Positions 1 to 11,379 of a stretch of 64,000 bases of DNA are shown here, piece after piece. Under the pieces are notes generated by a model. That model was not told the origin of the DNA and made no database searches. It saw only the letters and a list, made by a program, of their open reading frames with translations. Made by a program: the position numbers and the translations under genes. Source of the DNA: Triglochin maritima (Eukaryota > Streptophyta > Magnoliopsida > Alismatales > Juncaginaceae); contig OY821787.1 in assembly GCA_963682175.1 (NCBI GenBank), positions 22,422,501 through 22,486,500 of the forward strand, read 5' to 3'. Every line of letters begins with the position of its first letter. The stretch's first letter is position 1.

Positions 1-33
1 GATACAAATATAAGCATGAAATGATGTCAATCA
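1..33 (-). mobile_element. Terminus of an Athila-group LTR (element lies to the left)
   Basis: These 33 bases are the reverse complement of the first bases of the Athila LTRs at 20169 and 30010, and match the end of the minus-strand LTR at 49647-49679. They end in TCAATCA, the inverted form of the LTR start TGATTGA. From base 34 the sequence is Athila pol, so an Athila LTR or element inserted into an older Athila copy and most of it lies outside the window. Confidence 0.85.
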
Positions 34-2110
34 GGGTCATTGAAGACGTCCTAATCAAGGTCGGTGATTTCATATTTCCTGTTGACTTCATCATCCTTGC
101 GACCGAACCAATTAAGACTACCCACTGTCAGATTCCATTGATTTTGGGTAGACCTTTTTGGTGACGTCAAATGCCTTGATAAATTGTCGTACTGGACTCA
201 TGAAATTGTCGTTCGGGAACTTGACCGCGACATTCCATGTGTTCAATAAGGCTAGGCAGCCGGCATCTTTCGAGGACCCCATGCAAGTCAATCTTATCCG
301 GGACTTGGAAGAAGAATTGGAAGAAGAGTACCCACTAATTCATGAGAATTTAAATGATTACTTCATGGATGACTCCGATCATTAAGAGGACGGGGGTGAG
401 TTGAGCAATGATGTGCATGTTGTTCAGTACATGCAAGCTCCTCCTATCTTACATCTCGAGATAGATATCACGCCTCGCCTTGAGGAGCCACCCACGGCTG
501 AGCTCAAAGAACTCCCCAAGGAATTGAAACACATTTTTCTTGGTCCCAATAGGTCATTTCCGGTGATTATTTCATCGACGTTGACTGGTGATCAAGAAGA
601 ATGTCTGATTCAAGTCCTAAAGGAGCACAAATCAGCCATTGGGTGGTCCTTGAGGGACATCAAAGGGACAAGTCCCGACGTCGTGCAGCACCACATCTTT
701 ATGTAGGATGAGGCACGACCACGTCGTGACCCACAGAGGCGTTTAAACCCAGCCATGACAGAAGTAATTCAGAAAGAGATCATCAAGTGTTTAGATCAAG
801 GAATCATTTTCCCCATATCGGACAGTACTTGGGTAAGTCCTGTCCAGGTTGTGCCCAAGAAGTCGGGTATCACTGTTGTCCAGAATGACAACAATGAGCT
901 TGTACCCAGACGACTTCAAACTGGGTGGCGAGTTTGTATTGACTATAGGAAGTTGAACGCGGTCACGCGTAAGGACAACTTCCCTCTACCTTCCATCGAC
1001 CAGATGTTGGAGAGACTCGCCGAGCACGCCTATTATTGTTTCCTTGATGGTTATTCGGGGTACAATCAAATCCCAGTCGCCCCTGAAGACTAGGAGAAAA
1101 CCACGTTCACTTGTCCTTATGGAACATTTGCTTATAGACGGATGCCTTTTGGACTATGCAATGCACCTGCAACATTCCAACGTTGCATGTTAACATTCCA
1201 ACATTCCAACTTCCTTGAGATCTTCATGGATGATTTCTCGGTTCATGGCACCTCCTTTGATGAGTGCTTGCACCACTTGAGCCTTGTTCTCAAAAGGTGT
1301 TCGGAAACAAACTTAGCCTTTAATTCGGAAAAGTGTCAATTCATGGTTACAAAAGGCATCGTGTTGGGTCACGTGGTATCTCGTGATGGTATTGAGGTGG
1401 TTAGAGCAAAGATTGAGCATATTTCTAAGCTTCCGCCACCCACCTCGGTAAAAGAAATCTGTTCATTCCTTGGACACGCCGGTTTTTACCGGCGATTTAT
1501 TAAGGATTTCAGCAAGATAGCTCGTCCTTTGACGAGCTTTCTTGCTAAAGGAACCTCCTTTGAGTTCACACCCGAGTGCCTGACTGCATTTGAGTTTATA
1601 AAGCACGAGTTGACCTCCGCTCCTATTATTAAGGCACCGGTGTGCACTCTACCATTCGAGCTGATGTGTGATGCTTCTGATTACGCGATAGGAGCGGTTT
1701 TGGGTCAGAAAGTCGACAAAATGCCTCACGTGATCTACTATGCAAGTCGTACTCTCAATGACGCCCAGCTCAACTACTCTGTTACTGAGAAAGAGTTCCT
1801 CGCGATAATATTTGTGTTGGAAAAATTTTGTCAGTACCTCATAGGGTCGCATGTCATCATCTATACTGATCACTCAGCTCTTCGCTACCTTTTGTCTAAA
1901 AAGGATGCGAAACCCCGTCTCCTGCGTTGGATCTTGTTGTTACAAGAATTCGATCTTGAAATACGGGACAAGAAGGGATGCGAGAACGTCGTGGCTGATC
2001 ACCTATCTCGCATCCACATTGATCTTTCACTGGATCCACCGGTGAACGAGTTTTTCCCCGATGAGAACTTTATGGCAATAACCTCACCCCCTGGTTCGCT
2101 GACATTGTGA
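34..2110 (+). pseudogene. Athila-type pol fragment: protease end, reverse transcriptase, RNase H
   Basis: Broken Ty3/gypsy pol of the Athila lineage, which would copy the element's RNA into DNA. In order it shows the tail of the aspartic protease domain (EDVLIKVGDFIFPVDF onward), an acidic spacer, RT (VCIDYRKLNAVTRKDNFPLP near 930-985, CFLDGYSGYNQI near 1040, catalytic FMDD near 1225), and RNase H ([16 protein letters not shown] near 1660, [11 protein letters not shown] near 1860). The protease active site would lie left of base 34, where another LTR inserted. In-frame stops occur at 383-385, 704-706 and 1091-1093, an indel scrambles about 1187-1205 just before the FMDD box, and the frame is lost near 2090. 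It is an old, dead copy whose right part continues as integrase. Confidence 0.9.
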
Positions 2111-3396
2111 ACTATTTAGCAACCGGGGAGGTGCCGGCTCATTAGAGACACAGTGAGACAGCAAAATTCAAGTCCTTAGTCAAGCACTTCTATTGGGATG
2201 ATCCATACTTATTTAAGTATTGTGCTGATCAAATCATAAAGAGGTGCATTCCTGACGACGAGATTCAGAGTGTCTTGTCCTTTTGCCATAAGGAGGCATG
2301 TCGTGGGCACTTCGGTGCAATGAAAACCGCTGCCAAAGTACTCCAATGCGGTTTTTACTGGCCCACGTTGTTCCAAGAAGCTTTTGCATTTTGCAAAGCA
2401 TGCGATAGGTGCCAACGTGTGGGCCGCATTGGAAGACGAGATTTGATGTCACTTAATCCTATCTTAGTGGTTAACATCTTTGATTTTTGGGGAATTGACT
2501 TCATGGGTCCTTTCCCCGTGTCCCATGATCACACTTACATCCTTGTGGCGATTGATTATGTGTCAAAGTGGGTTGAAGCAATCCGCACTCGCACTAACGA
2601 TTGCAAGGTTGTGATCAAATTTCTTAAAGAACACATCTTCGCGAGGTTTGGGACACCTCGTTGTATCATAAGTGATCGGGGGACACACTTTGTGAACCAA
2701 TCCCTTGAGGCAGTGCTGAGAAAATACTCCATCACGCACAAGTTGGCCACACCTTATCATCCTCAAACCTGTGGCCAGGTGGAAATTTCGAACCGTCAAC
2801 TCAAGCAAATTCTTGAGAAAACGGTTTATGCTTCAAGGAAAGATTGGTCGGTCAAGCTTAATGATGCATTGTTGGCTTTCCGCATTGCATTTAAAACCAA
2901 CCTTGGCATGTCCCCCTACCGGCTAGTTTATGACAAAGCTTGCCATCTTCCGGTAGAACTTGAGCACTGGGCATTATGGGCAATTAAACATCTTAACATG
3001 AGTCTTGATGTTTTTGGTGCCAATCGCAAGTTAGACCTCAATGAGTTGGAGGAGTTGAGAAATAAAGCTTATGAGAATGCTAAGATCTGCAAGTCCCGCA
3101 CTAAAATTTTCCATGATCGCTTAGTGCGAATCAAAACCTTCGAGGTGGGACAAAAGGTGTTGTTGTATAATTCTCGTCTCTGCTTGTTTCCGGGGAAACT
3201 TCGGAGCCATTGGTCAAGGCCCTTCATTGTTTTAACCGTCTCCCCTCATGGGGCGGTTGAGATTCAAAATCCAAGGAATGGGGACGTGTTCAAAGTTAAT
3301 GGACAACGCCCCAAACCATACTTGGAAGGGACCACGGCAGAGGTCGAGGAGGAAGTCGTGCCTTTGCACGAATTCCCCACCGATGTGGTCACTTGA
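2092..3396 (+). pseudogene. Athila-type integrase
   Basis: Continuation of the same pol after a frameshift near 2090. A stop at 2143-2145 lies upstream of a long open stretch from 2146 to 3396. It contains the zinc-binding HHCC module (H...H...CKACDRCQ, about 2280-2415) and the DDE core: D in GIDFMGPF, D in SDRGTHF at 2674, and E at 2782, exactly 36 codons later, so the catalytic triad is complete. The C-terminal part ends FPTDVVT, followed by a stop. Integrase would insert the element cDNA into the genome. This copy has an intact core but is cut off from a working upstream frame. Confidence 0.88.
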
Positions 3397-3769
3397 TGTG
3401 ATCCACCCCTCCATTTGTTTGTACATATCAGTGTTTTGTTGAAAAAAAATTAAAAAAAGAACAAAATGATAAAAAGCAAAAAATTGGAAGGCTTCTTTGA
3501 TATTTTCCCTTTCCCTTGTTAATAACGCGTATTGCCCTTGCCCTACGCATTTTTCCAGCAGACGAAAACACGTTTTTCTTTGTGCTCTCGCCTCCACCCA
3601 AATTTCTCCCTCAGATCCCACGAACAGACCGCTAATTAGCGGTTTGGAACCGCCAATCAGCGGTCTGTTGTTCTCAATTTCTATTTTCGCTTCGTCTGGG
3701 TGTGTTATTTTGGGTTCTCTGTTGGTTTCGTGGTTGGGTGTCTGTTTTGAAAAATTAGCTCTAATCTAG
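3397..3769. other. Non-coding tail after the Athila integrase
   Basis: An A-rich stretch (3440-3490) resembles the run that follows pol in the complete Athila at 28460. The remaining 270 bases hold an open frame (3497-3769) with no recognisable domain. They also contain a pair of CCGCnAATnAGCGG palindromes (listed separately). I could not find the LTR of this Athila copy. The sequence passes into copia-type DNA near 3770, but that boundary is approximate. Confidence 0.5.
3629..3663. promoter_or_regulatory. Paired palindrome, 21-bp pitch
   Basis: CCGCTAATTAGCGG at 3629-3642 and CCGCCAATCAGCGG at 3650-3663. The first is a perfect 14-bp palindrome and the second nearly so. They start 21 bp apart, as in the Athila LTRs at 20540, 30381, 38559 and 49274. 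Confidence 0.7.
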
Positions 3770-4248
3770 TTTACATGCTAAATTGCCATATCTTTAGAAG
3801 TTTAATTCATTGCAAATCATTTACCCTATTCATTGCAAATCATATATCACATCCATTGATTTTAAATGTCAAATTTTAAATGGATGTTAGAATAAGGCTT
3901 AAGTTGGAACTTAAATGAACTTAACTTGAATCATACTCATAGTTTCCATGTAGCCTTATTGATAGGGGGAGCTTAAATGTTATATCTTTTATTAGAGTAA
4001 TGAAGTGCAAAATTTAGGGGGAGCAACTTCATTACAAGACATCCAAAATTCTATGCTTAAAATCATATTATTTTTTGTTTTTGATGGATGTTAAAGGGGG
4101 AGAGATAATTAAAGGGGGTAACTTGAAAATTGGTTAAAATTGAACAAAAACTATGCACATCCTTAGTGGGAGCATTTATATGCATAAGTTTACATTTAAA
4201 AATTTCAAGTATTAAGATATAGGTTACCATCATCAAAAAGCGGGAGAT
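3770..4248 (+). mobile_element. 3' internal end of a SIRE-like Ty1/copia element with polypurine tracts
   Basis: AT-rich non-coding DNA with several purine runs typical of the region before the 3' LTR of SIRE/Maximus-type copia elements: AGGGGGAG near 4015 and 4095, AAAGGGGG near 4113. The last is CAAAAAGCGGGAGAT at 4234-4248, directly against the LTR start. No integrase, RT or RNase H coding is visible, so the body of the element has been deleted or decayed. The left edge is approximate. Confidence 0.6.
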
Positions 4249-4624
4249 TGCTGGCTTTTTGGCCTTAATCCTTGTTTTGATGATTTAATCAACATAATCT
4301 TAATCATAAGTAATGTAGAGTAGCACATATTGCAATGCATATATATTGCATGTGCTAACCTCTACAGGTGATCAAGACTCATGGAAGGAAGGAAATCAAG
4401 TCAAGATTTGTAATAAAGCTATATGAAGACTTGTAATCTTGATTTTATTTTTAGTCTTAGGAACATGTGCAAATTTAGCATACAAGAGATAAAAACTTAT
4501 CACATGCACACTAGGTTACTTAGAGAAGTCACACACCAAATTTCACCTTATTTGGACTTCATTAGATCACCTAAACCTTAGTCGGAAATCACTTAAGACC
4601 TAAACCCAGATTTCCTGTGTGAAC

Positions 4625-5073
4625 CGGTCGACCGAACCAGTTCTCAGTTCGACCGGTTTATAACAGACTCTCCACAGTGATTTAAGCGAACTCTACCGGT
4701 TGACTGGTTCTACCATTTCGGTCGACCGATCCCAGATTTTAATATGGCCGTTTTCCTTGTCGTATTCCTATAACGGTCGTATTCGTATAAAACAAACTTA
4801 ACCCCAAAATACATTCGGTAACCGGTCGAACGACGACCTTGTTTCGGTCGACCGGTTGAACATTTCTTCAAGAAACCAAATTCCCTGCTATTGGTCGACT
4901 CATTCTTTGTTCGACCGTTGCACCTTTGTCTCAACCGAATACCCTAAATGGTCGACCGCCCCATACTTTGGTTCAACCGGTTATCTTAAGTAGAGTTAAG
5001 TTCTAGCTCGTTTGTCCGACCGAATATTCATTTGTTCGACCGTTCTCCTTGAAATCAAGTGAACGGTCGACCG
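4625..5073. promoter_or_regulatory. Array of CGGTCGACCG dyads in copia LTR U3
   Basis: Dyads of the form (C/T)GGTCGACCG occur at 4625, 4719, 4845, 4949 and 5064. Degenerate partners sit about 20 bp away, for example 4646, 4697, 4823, 4970 and the pair 5013/5033. The last dyad ends 96 bp before the TATA box. The position suggests promoter-proximal binding sites; function is inferred. Confidence 0.65.
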
Positions 5074-5168
5074 GTTCTGGACAGATTTGCAGCCCGATTT
5101 TCTGCTTTGTGTATCTTGCACAAAACCCAATCAAATCTTGTCCAAACGGCTAGAAATCTTTAGGAGCT

Positions 5169-5176
5169 TATAAATA
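5169..5176 (+). promoter_or_regulatory. TATA box of copia LTR
   Basis: TATAAATA in the context GCTTATAAATAGAGG, a standard plant LTR promoter core, downstream of the dyad array. The second copy has the same box at 54167-54174. Confidence 0.7.
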
Positions 5177-5756
5177 GAGGATGAAGACCTGTTGTTAACA
5201 CAACTCTCCAACTTCCAATTGTCCAATTCATTAGAGAGAAGCTCTCAATCCTCAAAGCTCCCAATTTCACTCCATAAGCCTAAATCCACACTTAGTGGTC
5301 ATATCCTCATCCAACTCAAGTGTGCTCAATTAGAGAGTGAATCCCACTCAAGTTACTTTTGTTGTCAAGAGTGCAAAGGTCTTGGTGAAAGCCCAAGACA
5401 CAAGTATAGACTTTGGTGAGAGCCCGAAGTGATCCTTCTCGGATTGTGAGAAGAATATTCCAAGCTCATCGCGCGTTGTTCGCGAGTTTGGCGGTTGTAA
5501 GGCGTTGTCTCCCGGCCCGGAACGGGGAGCGGATAGTGAAGTCTTAGGCGGAGCTCGCGGAGTCAAGCGGAGCTTGCAAGAGAAGACTAGGACCCGGGTG
5601 GGGTGCCAAACCTCTATAAAAACCGACCCGTCTCTTTGTGGTTTGCATGTTCTTTCCCTACTAGCTTTTAAATTTGTTTCTGCTGCGTTTATTGCTTGAT
5701 TAGTTAGGGATTAGCGTGAAAGTGATTAGATTAACCCGACCCACGACGATCCTACA

Positions 5757-8664
5757 GATTTCAGCAAACTCTGGGGCTTCTCCATCAGCTTCAGGTATGC
5801 TCCTACCCCTTTAGCATAAGAGGATGTAGAGTGGGGATCAGACGAAGTTTAGTCCAACACCATTGTGTATGCCGATCTGAGGTTTGGTATGCACTAGTGG
5901 AGATCCACCGATTGTGTGGACTGTGGTGCACCATCCGAATTTCAGAGGTGGCTGAGCACCTCCATCTCTACCACGACTTGGCCTTAGTCTTCCTTGGTGG
6001 TTTGCTGGAGAAACCAGAGGAAGTGAGCTCGATCGTGGAGAGCTAATTGGGGAGGGTTTTTTCTTGGATGTTGAGTGATGTGTTAATAACCTTGTGGTGT
6101 AGAATCTTGTGATCTTTTAGGTGTTATGTTCATGCATGATATTGTGATCAAGTCCAGATTTTCTCGCATGATATGTTTACTGATGTTATATGTCATAATC
6201 ACGTGTTTTTTTTATTTGGATCAGGCGTCATGACATGTTATTGATTTCAAATCTAGTTTCTATGATGATCTGATTTTATGTTCAAGGAATGCTTCATTTA
6301 TCAATTGGAATGTTAAGAGGAATTAAATGTGTGATTTTATCACAGCCATGACTAATCAATGTATATGCTCTGATTTGTAATCCCTCTAAGATATATTCTT
6401 TACAACCTCTGAGCATAAGTTATATATTTTAATTTAAATCTTGATGCAATCGGTATAAATGCATGTATTGACTCTAATGTTGATATGAGTTTCTCAAGTC
6501 TGATTTTATGCCCACCATGTTCAGTTTATGTGTATGGTCTGATTTCTATAAACCTTCTATGCTATGACTTGTTATGCTCTCACATGAAACTATATCAGAA
6601 TTTATGAGTTATGCTATTCATCCTATGCGGTCTAGTTTTGTGCAAATCCTTATGCATGTAGATTTATATCGATGATGAATATGTTCAAACTTCTGATTTC
6701 TAGATATATGCATTCCATGTTAGATTACTGATATATTCATATATTAATTCCTGTTCATATGATCTCGGGCCATTTTCTGAATCGCTATCTTCTAATGCAT
6801 GTGTGTTCTGAAATTACGATGGGTGCAATCAGTTGGGTTATAGGTGTTGTTTATGGTGACTTGTTATTTGAGTTGATTTATTCCAGTAGTAAGCACAACA
6901 CATTCATGATCTGATTTTGTATACCTTCTCTGATGTTATCATTATGCTTTCATTTAGAATAAAATATGTACTCATCCATGACATATGCAACTCATTCCAT
7001 GACTTATCGTAATGTGTGAATCCGAATGCATGCATGTATATTATTTAGGGATATATCTAGACTCCTGATCTCATATGTATGTTCACCATGTTGTATTACT
7101 GATACATAAATTGTTTCTTGTCGATATAATCTTTGATCATGGCTTGATTTGCAAGATCATAACGCATATATGTCCTGAAATTTATGACTCATGTTATCGA
7201 ATTCTTGTAGTATTTTACTACGATGCCTTTTACTATTGTACACATTCTATTACTCATTTCATGTTTAGACTGCTATTAGGAACTTATGCTGGTAAGCATG
7301 ACATAGTTGTTGGAAACAAAAAATTGCATTATGTGAAAAGGTTAACCAAACAGTTTTGATTTTACTATGTGCATGATGCTATGCCCTAAAATGTTGAGAG
7401 CAGAAGTGACTTGCCATCCATTCATGCATGCATGCCTATCACTTGTATTGTCACGATTGTATCGTGGGATCTTATATCATTCATATAGTCTCAATCTTAG
7501 TATGTTTAATATAAAGTGCAACTAATGCAAATTTCAGGTGCTTATATACGATTAGAGGTTGAGTTTACAACCTCTATTTTTGCATGATGAGGCCTGAAAT
7601 CAGTCACGTTATAGTGTCATATATCTCCTAAATATACTTAGGTTTATGCATGAATGGATTATAAACCCATGGATGTGTCACTATAGATTGAAGTAAATGT
7701 TGTATATCATCTCTTCATGACCCATAACTCCTGTTGGTTGCATGTTCGATTTCCATGATCCATGATTACTACAGCATGTGCTTTACCAAAATTATTATAG
7801 TTGTTGTTGTTGTTGTTATGGGTATGATGATGTAGGGGCATGCAAGTAAGTTCATGTTGTGATGTTATGACTACGATTTAATAATTTAGTTGTTGTCTAG
7901 ATACATCATGCACATGTATATTTAACCATCAAAAACTTATTATAATTACACATTTAATTTGTTGTCCTCATAAATCATGTACATGTAATGTAAATATAGA
8001 AATCCATGGAGATCTTGTTATTGTGACATGATGTAATTGCTGGCTAGATATATCTCGTGCATAAGTATTGTTTATCGAGATCTAGTATTGTTTTATGTTG
8101 TATTGCTTCTATACACGCCATGTGCATGTAGATATATATCTATTGAGAGCTTGTTTCCATTCCGTGACTTATTCGCTGCCTAAATACACCATGTGCATGT
8201 ATGTTTACCTATAGAGAGCTTGTTATTCCTTCCTCATTTAATTGTTGTCTTGATACATTACATGTATGTTATGTATATTTTAGTTGCTGGAACTATATGA
8301 TCTCATGATTAGCTTGCTGTTAAATACCATATGTTATGTACGTTTAGTTGCTGCTAAGACGTCGCTTATGTATGTACACATTAGTTGCTGGAAATTTTAT
8401 GATTGTCAAAGTATCATAGGTTCATACATTATTACTTGATGGATTTCATGTGACTCTTCTATTTAGTTTACTAACAATATATATTATGATCATGTATAAT
8501 TAGTTGCTGGATTTAAGGTAATCTTCATGGTTAAATTGTTGTCCACATATCATTTTTTCTCTTATGATTAGTTGTTAGATTATTGTGATTGGTTCACGAT
8601 TTGCTCTCAGAATCTTAGGCTATCATGACACTTGTGTTTCATCGTCTTATAGCTTTTGTTGTTG
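5757..8664. other. AT-rich LTR-like DNA, probably the body of a chromovirus LTR
   Basis: No coding sequence is recognisable. Near 5790 the motif CAGGTATG followed by a gene-like segment resembles the 9377 region of the chromovirus LTR at 8768. The following 2.5 kb is AT-rich, with repeated CTGATTTT and CATGCATGT words as in the other chromovirus LTRs here. It is followed directly by the last codons of a chromovirus pol, so it is probably a 5' LTR joined to the pol tail by a large internal deletion. Neither LTR end is present, so the assignment stays tentative. Confidence 0.4.
7886..8290. repeat. Degenerate tandem repeat, ~70-bp period
   Basis: A block reading roughly TTGTTGTCTAGATACATCAT plus GTGCATGTA recurs with starts near 7890, 7959, 8037, 8103, 8172 and 8242 (spacings 69, 78, 66, 69, 70). 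Shorter TTGCTGG-headed pieces follow at 8284, 8312, 8348 and 8387. Copies are highly diverged. Confidence 0.55.
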
Positions 8665-8762
8665 TGGTTTGAGCGTCAGGATGATGTGAGGAATTTGTAT
8701 CCCGAGCTTTTGTTGAGAGTCAGGGATAACAAATTTCGAGGACAAAATTTTGTTTAAGGGGG
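8665..8762 (+). pseudogene. C-terminal end of a Tekay-type chromovirus pol, with polypurine tract
   Basis: About 30 codons ending at a TAA at 8755-8757, reading FERQDDVRNLYPELL. This matches the end of the chromodomain of the element at 57067-60714 ([15 protein letters not shown]). The purine tract AAGGGGG (8756-8762) and TAGGT separate it from the LTR at 8768, the same arrangement as at 57024-57039. All other coding parts of this element are missing. Confidence 0.75.
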
Positions 8763-8767
8763 TAGGT

Positions 8768-11379
8768 TGTAAGACTTGCTCTCCTGCCACATTATTAAAG
8801 TCTTATTCATCCTTGTGGTCAATTTTGGTGTCTTCTTGGCGTGCTTGATGTATGCTTGGGGCTTCATGTTCGGATTTGTAAAGTTTCCTTTTTGGGTGAG
8901 TTTATGTGGTTTGTTGTGTGGTGCGACCCATCGGGCGGTTTTTGCAATCGGTGGCTTAATCGGGTCAATCGGGTGCAAACCGTGTGTGTGTGGGCATAGT
9001 TTTGGGTTGGGCTCCGATTGGATGTTGTGGGCTGGCGTGTGGGTGAGGTGGACAGGTTGCCATGTCAGCAGGAGATGATCTCCAAAAATCCTTGCAAATT
9101 TGAATTGGGTGGATTATTGAATGTTTTGATGGGCCCATCAAGTGGAATGATTTATTGCCTTTGGTGCTTATTTCTTGAAACACTTATCTTGTTCAACCGT
9201 ACACTAGCCGACCCTATTTTTCCCTCCTCTCTTTCCCATGCCACAAAAACCCTTCCCCATCACCACCACCACTTCTGGTTCCTGCTGGTGGATCCGGCAG
9301 CTTGTGGTGTAGAAGCAAAGGCTTCTCTTGGGTGCAGCCCTTGGAGTTTTCTGCTAGCTCAGGCGCCCCTACAACTCAGGTATGTCTCTAGTCGTAGTGT
9401 AGGATGTGGTAGGGTGTTGGGAGGAGGCTGCCCAACATCTTTGGCTGGTCGGTTCCGAGGTTTAAAGTTGGCACGTCTTTAACATATCCGGGAAGGTGGT
9501 TTGTGGTGCAACCCAACTCAGGTTGATGGATCATGGGAGCTAGTGATGTTTTGTTAACATGTTCCTGGGTGTGTTTATTGATTTTGGTTAGTTTCCTTGC
9601 ATGATTTCATGTTTTTGCTCGAAAGAGATCTGGAGATATTGTGGCTAATTATTGATATCATGTATATGCTTTGTCCAGTAGTTATATTCAGATCATGTTC
9701 TTAAATCATCCCAGTTGTGGGTTCTGTGTTCATGGAAGTGTTTCATTATCATATTATAGGTCTGTATGCTGAATATAGGCTATCTTATAAGTGGTCAAGC
9801 ACGACTATATATTCTGATAATCATTACTGGGAACATCTGCGAATAGACCATGTATGCTTGAGATCAATTAACGGTTATGTCCTTAAGATCTGCTATGTTT
9901 TGGTCTCTGATTTGCTGTTTATGCATTCTTTATTATCCCCAACCATACTCATACTTATCTTATGGATCACACGCCAAGAATATCTTGCATCAAGTTCTTA
10001 TTGGAGTCAAGTAGTCAGTCATGATTCACTGTTAGTTAGAGGACAGGTGTACTTCCCATGGTTCTTGGTCATATTTTGGAAAGAGCTTAATTTAATTACT
10101 TAATTCAGGACAAGTGCTCACCTGTTACCATTACTTATATTCTCATATTATTTGATTTAGTGCCAGGTGCAACAATAAGAATGTATGCACGTTCTGAGAT
10201 TCTAGTGTTCATGTTAAATAGGTATTTCAGTAGTGCACTGGTTGTTGATTGCTGCTGAATTGGTTTTATTATTATTACTAACATGCTTGTATGTACTGAT
10301 ATGATACGTCCTAATGTGGTCTTGCGTGGTTAGTAGGAATCAGACCATTTTAACTCGTTATCATGGCCCCTAGATGATTTAATTAGTAATTATGTCATGT
10401 TACCAATTCAGTTACGATTGATTGCTTTTGCATTTTGATATTAATGTCGCGGTCTGATTTTCGTGAGGAGCTGCAAGGAAGTATTTGAGTACCCTTCCTT
10501 AAGCTTGCACTAGATTTGTTTGCTACCCTAGATATATAGGTCATCAGGTAGTTGGCATTGCATATAATCTGATAATGTAATTTTGGGCACGTATTGTTTT
10601 CTGGGCCGACGGGCCTCGGGTGTGTCCTCTAGTTCCTGAGGCCATCCGATTAAGACCTTCACGTTGGGAGGCCACGCGTAACATAAGTTCTAGGCAGGCG
10701 CGCTGCCATTATGTCTCAGGTTAAGTGTTCCCAATGTCGTGATGACACCATGTAGGTTTTTCCGCAAATTGGGACATTTATCCGGCGCACCACTTTGTGC
10801 CGAGCGGTGGGTCTCTGTCGAGTGACCACTTCTGACCAGTGAGGCTGGTGTTCTGGTTCCTTGCGAGGAACATGTCGGGTGCGCCCGACTGGCATGGCAT
10901 GTGGAGGCATAGCCTTCTGATGCATTATGTGCTCTTCTGTTTCGTTATGTTTTGATGCTTGTCTTAGTTAGACTTCATGCATGGTTCTGTTATTGATTGG
11001 CTGGGGCATACTGGGTTTTCTTAATTGAAAACTCACGCATTTGTTAATGCAGTGCTTGCAGGTACTTTGGTTCCCCACAGGCCAGACAAGACGAGTGTTG
11101 AAGATTCTGTACACGAGGGACATGTCGACCAGAGTCTTCATATATTTTTTGTTTCCGCTTATGTCATTGTATTTCCTTTGAAACTCAAGTATTGTATTGA
11201 CCTTTTTCATATATGGATATTCACTCATTCTGTTCTTTATATGTCTGTTATCCATGTATGTCTTTACATATTGTCGAGTTAGTATGTCTTGTCAGTTTTT
11301 CCTTGTAAGTCCTTTGGTCGTCGCGGATATGTGGGAGTTGGTTCCCAGTGTGCGTACCCACGAGATCGGGTGTGTTACA
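8768..11379 (+). repeat. LTR of a Tekay/Del-type chromovirus
   Basis: A 2612-bp LTR starting TGTAAGACTTGC after the polypurine tract and ending GTGTGTTACA. Its last ~1 kb (GATCGGGTGTGTTACA, the GTGCTTGCAGGTAC splice-like motif near 11050, the GGCCGACGGGCC block near 10600) is the reverse complement of the LTRs at 17425, 54200 and 61655. Orientation is plus, so it is the 3' LTR of the element whose pol tail lies at 8665. The right flank is Athila leader DNA, which it interrupts at 11380. Confidence 0.8.

Larger units (their letters stand above)
4249..5756 (+). repeat. Long terminal repeat, SIRE-like Ty1/copia
   Basis: It begins TGCTGGCTTTTTGGCCTTAA immediately after a polypurine tract and shares its start and layout with the plus-strand LTR at 53187. 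It carries a TATA box at 5169-5176 and, upstream of it, a dense array of CGGTCGACCG dyads. The proposed end (CCTACA at 5751-5756) is less certain, because the following DNA has no recognisable primer site. That suggests a 3' LTR facing its target DNA. Length would be about 1.5 kb. Confidence 0.65.

Noticed and set aside
3497..3769. 90-codon open frame after the Athila integrase as an env-like gene
   Set aside because: No signal peptide, membrane pattern or known domain that I can defend. It overlaps the paired palindromes, and the frame looks fortuitous.
7075..7359. 94-codon open frame in the AT-rich LTR-like region
   Set aside because: Composition is typical of AT-rich non-coding DNA, no domain is visible, and it lies within LTR-like sequence.
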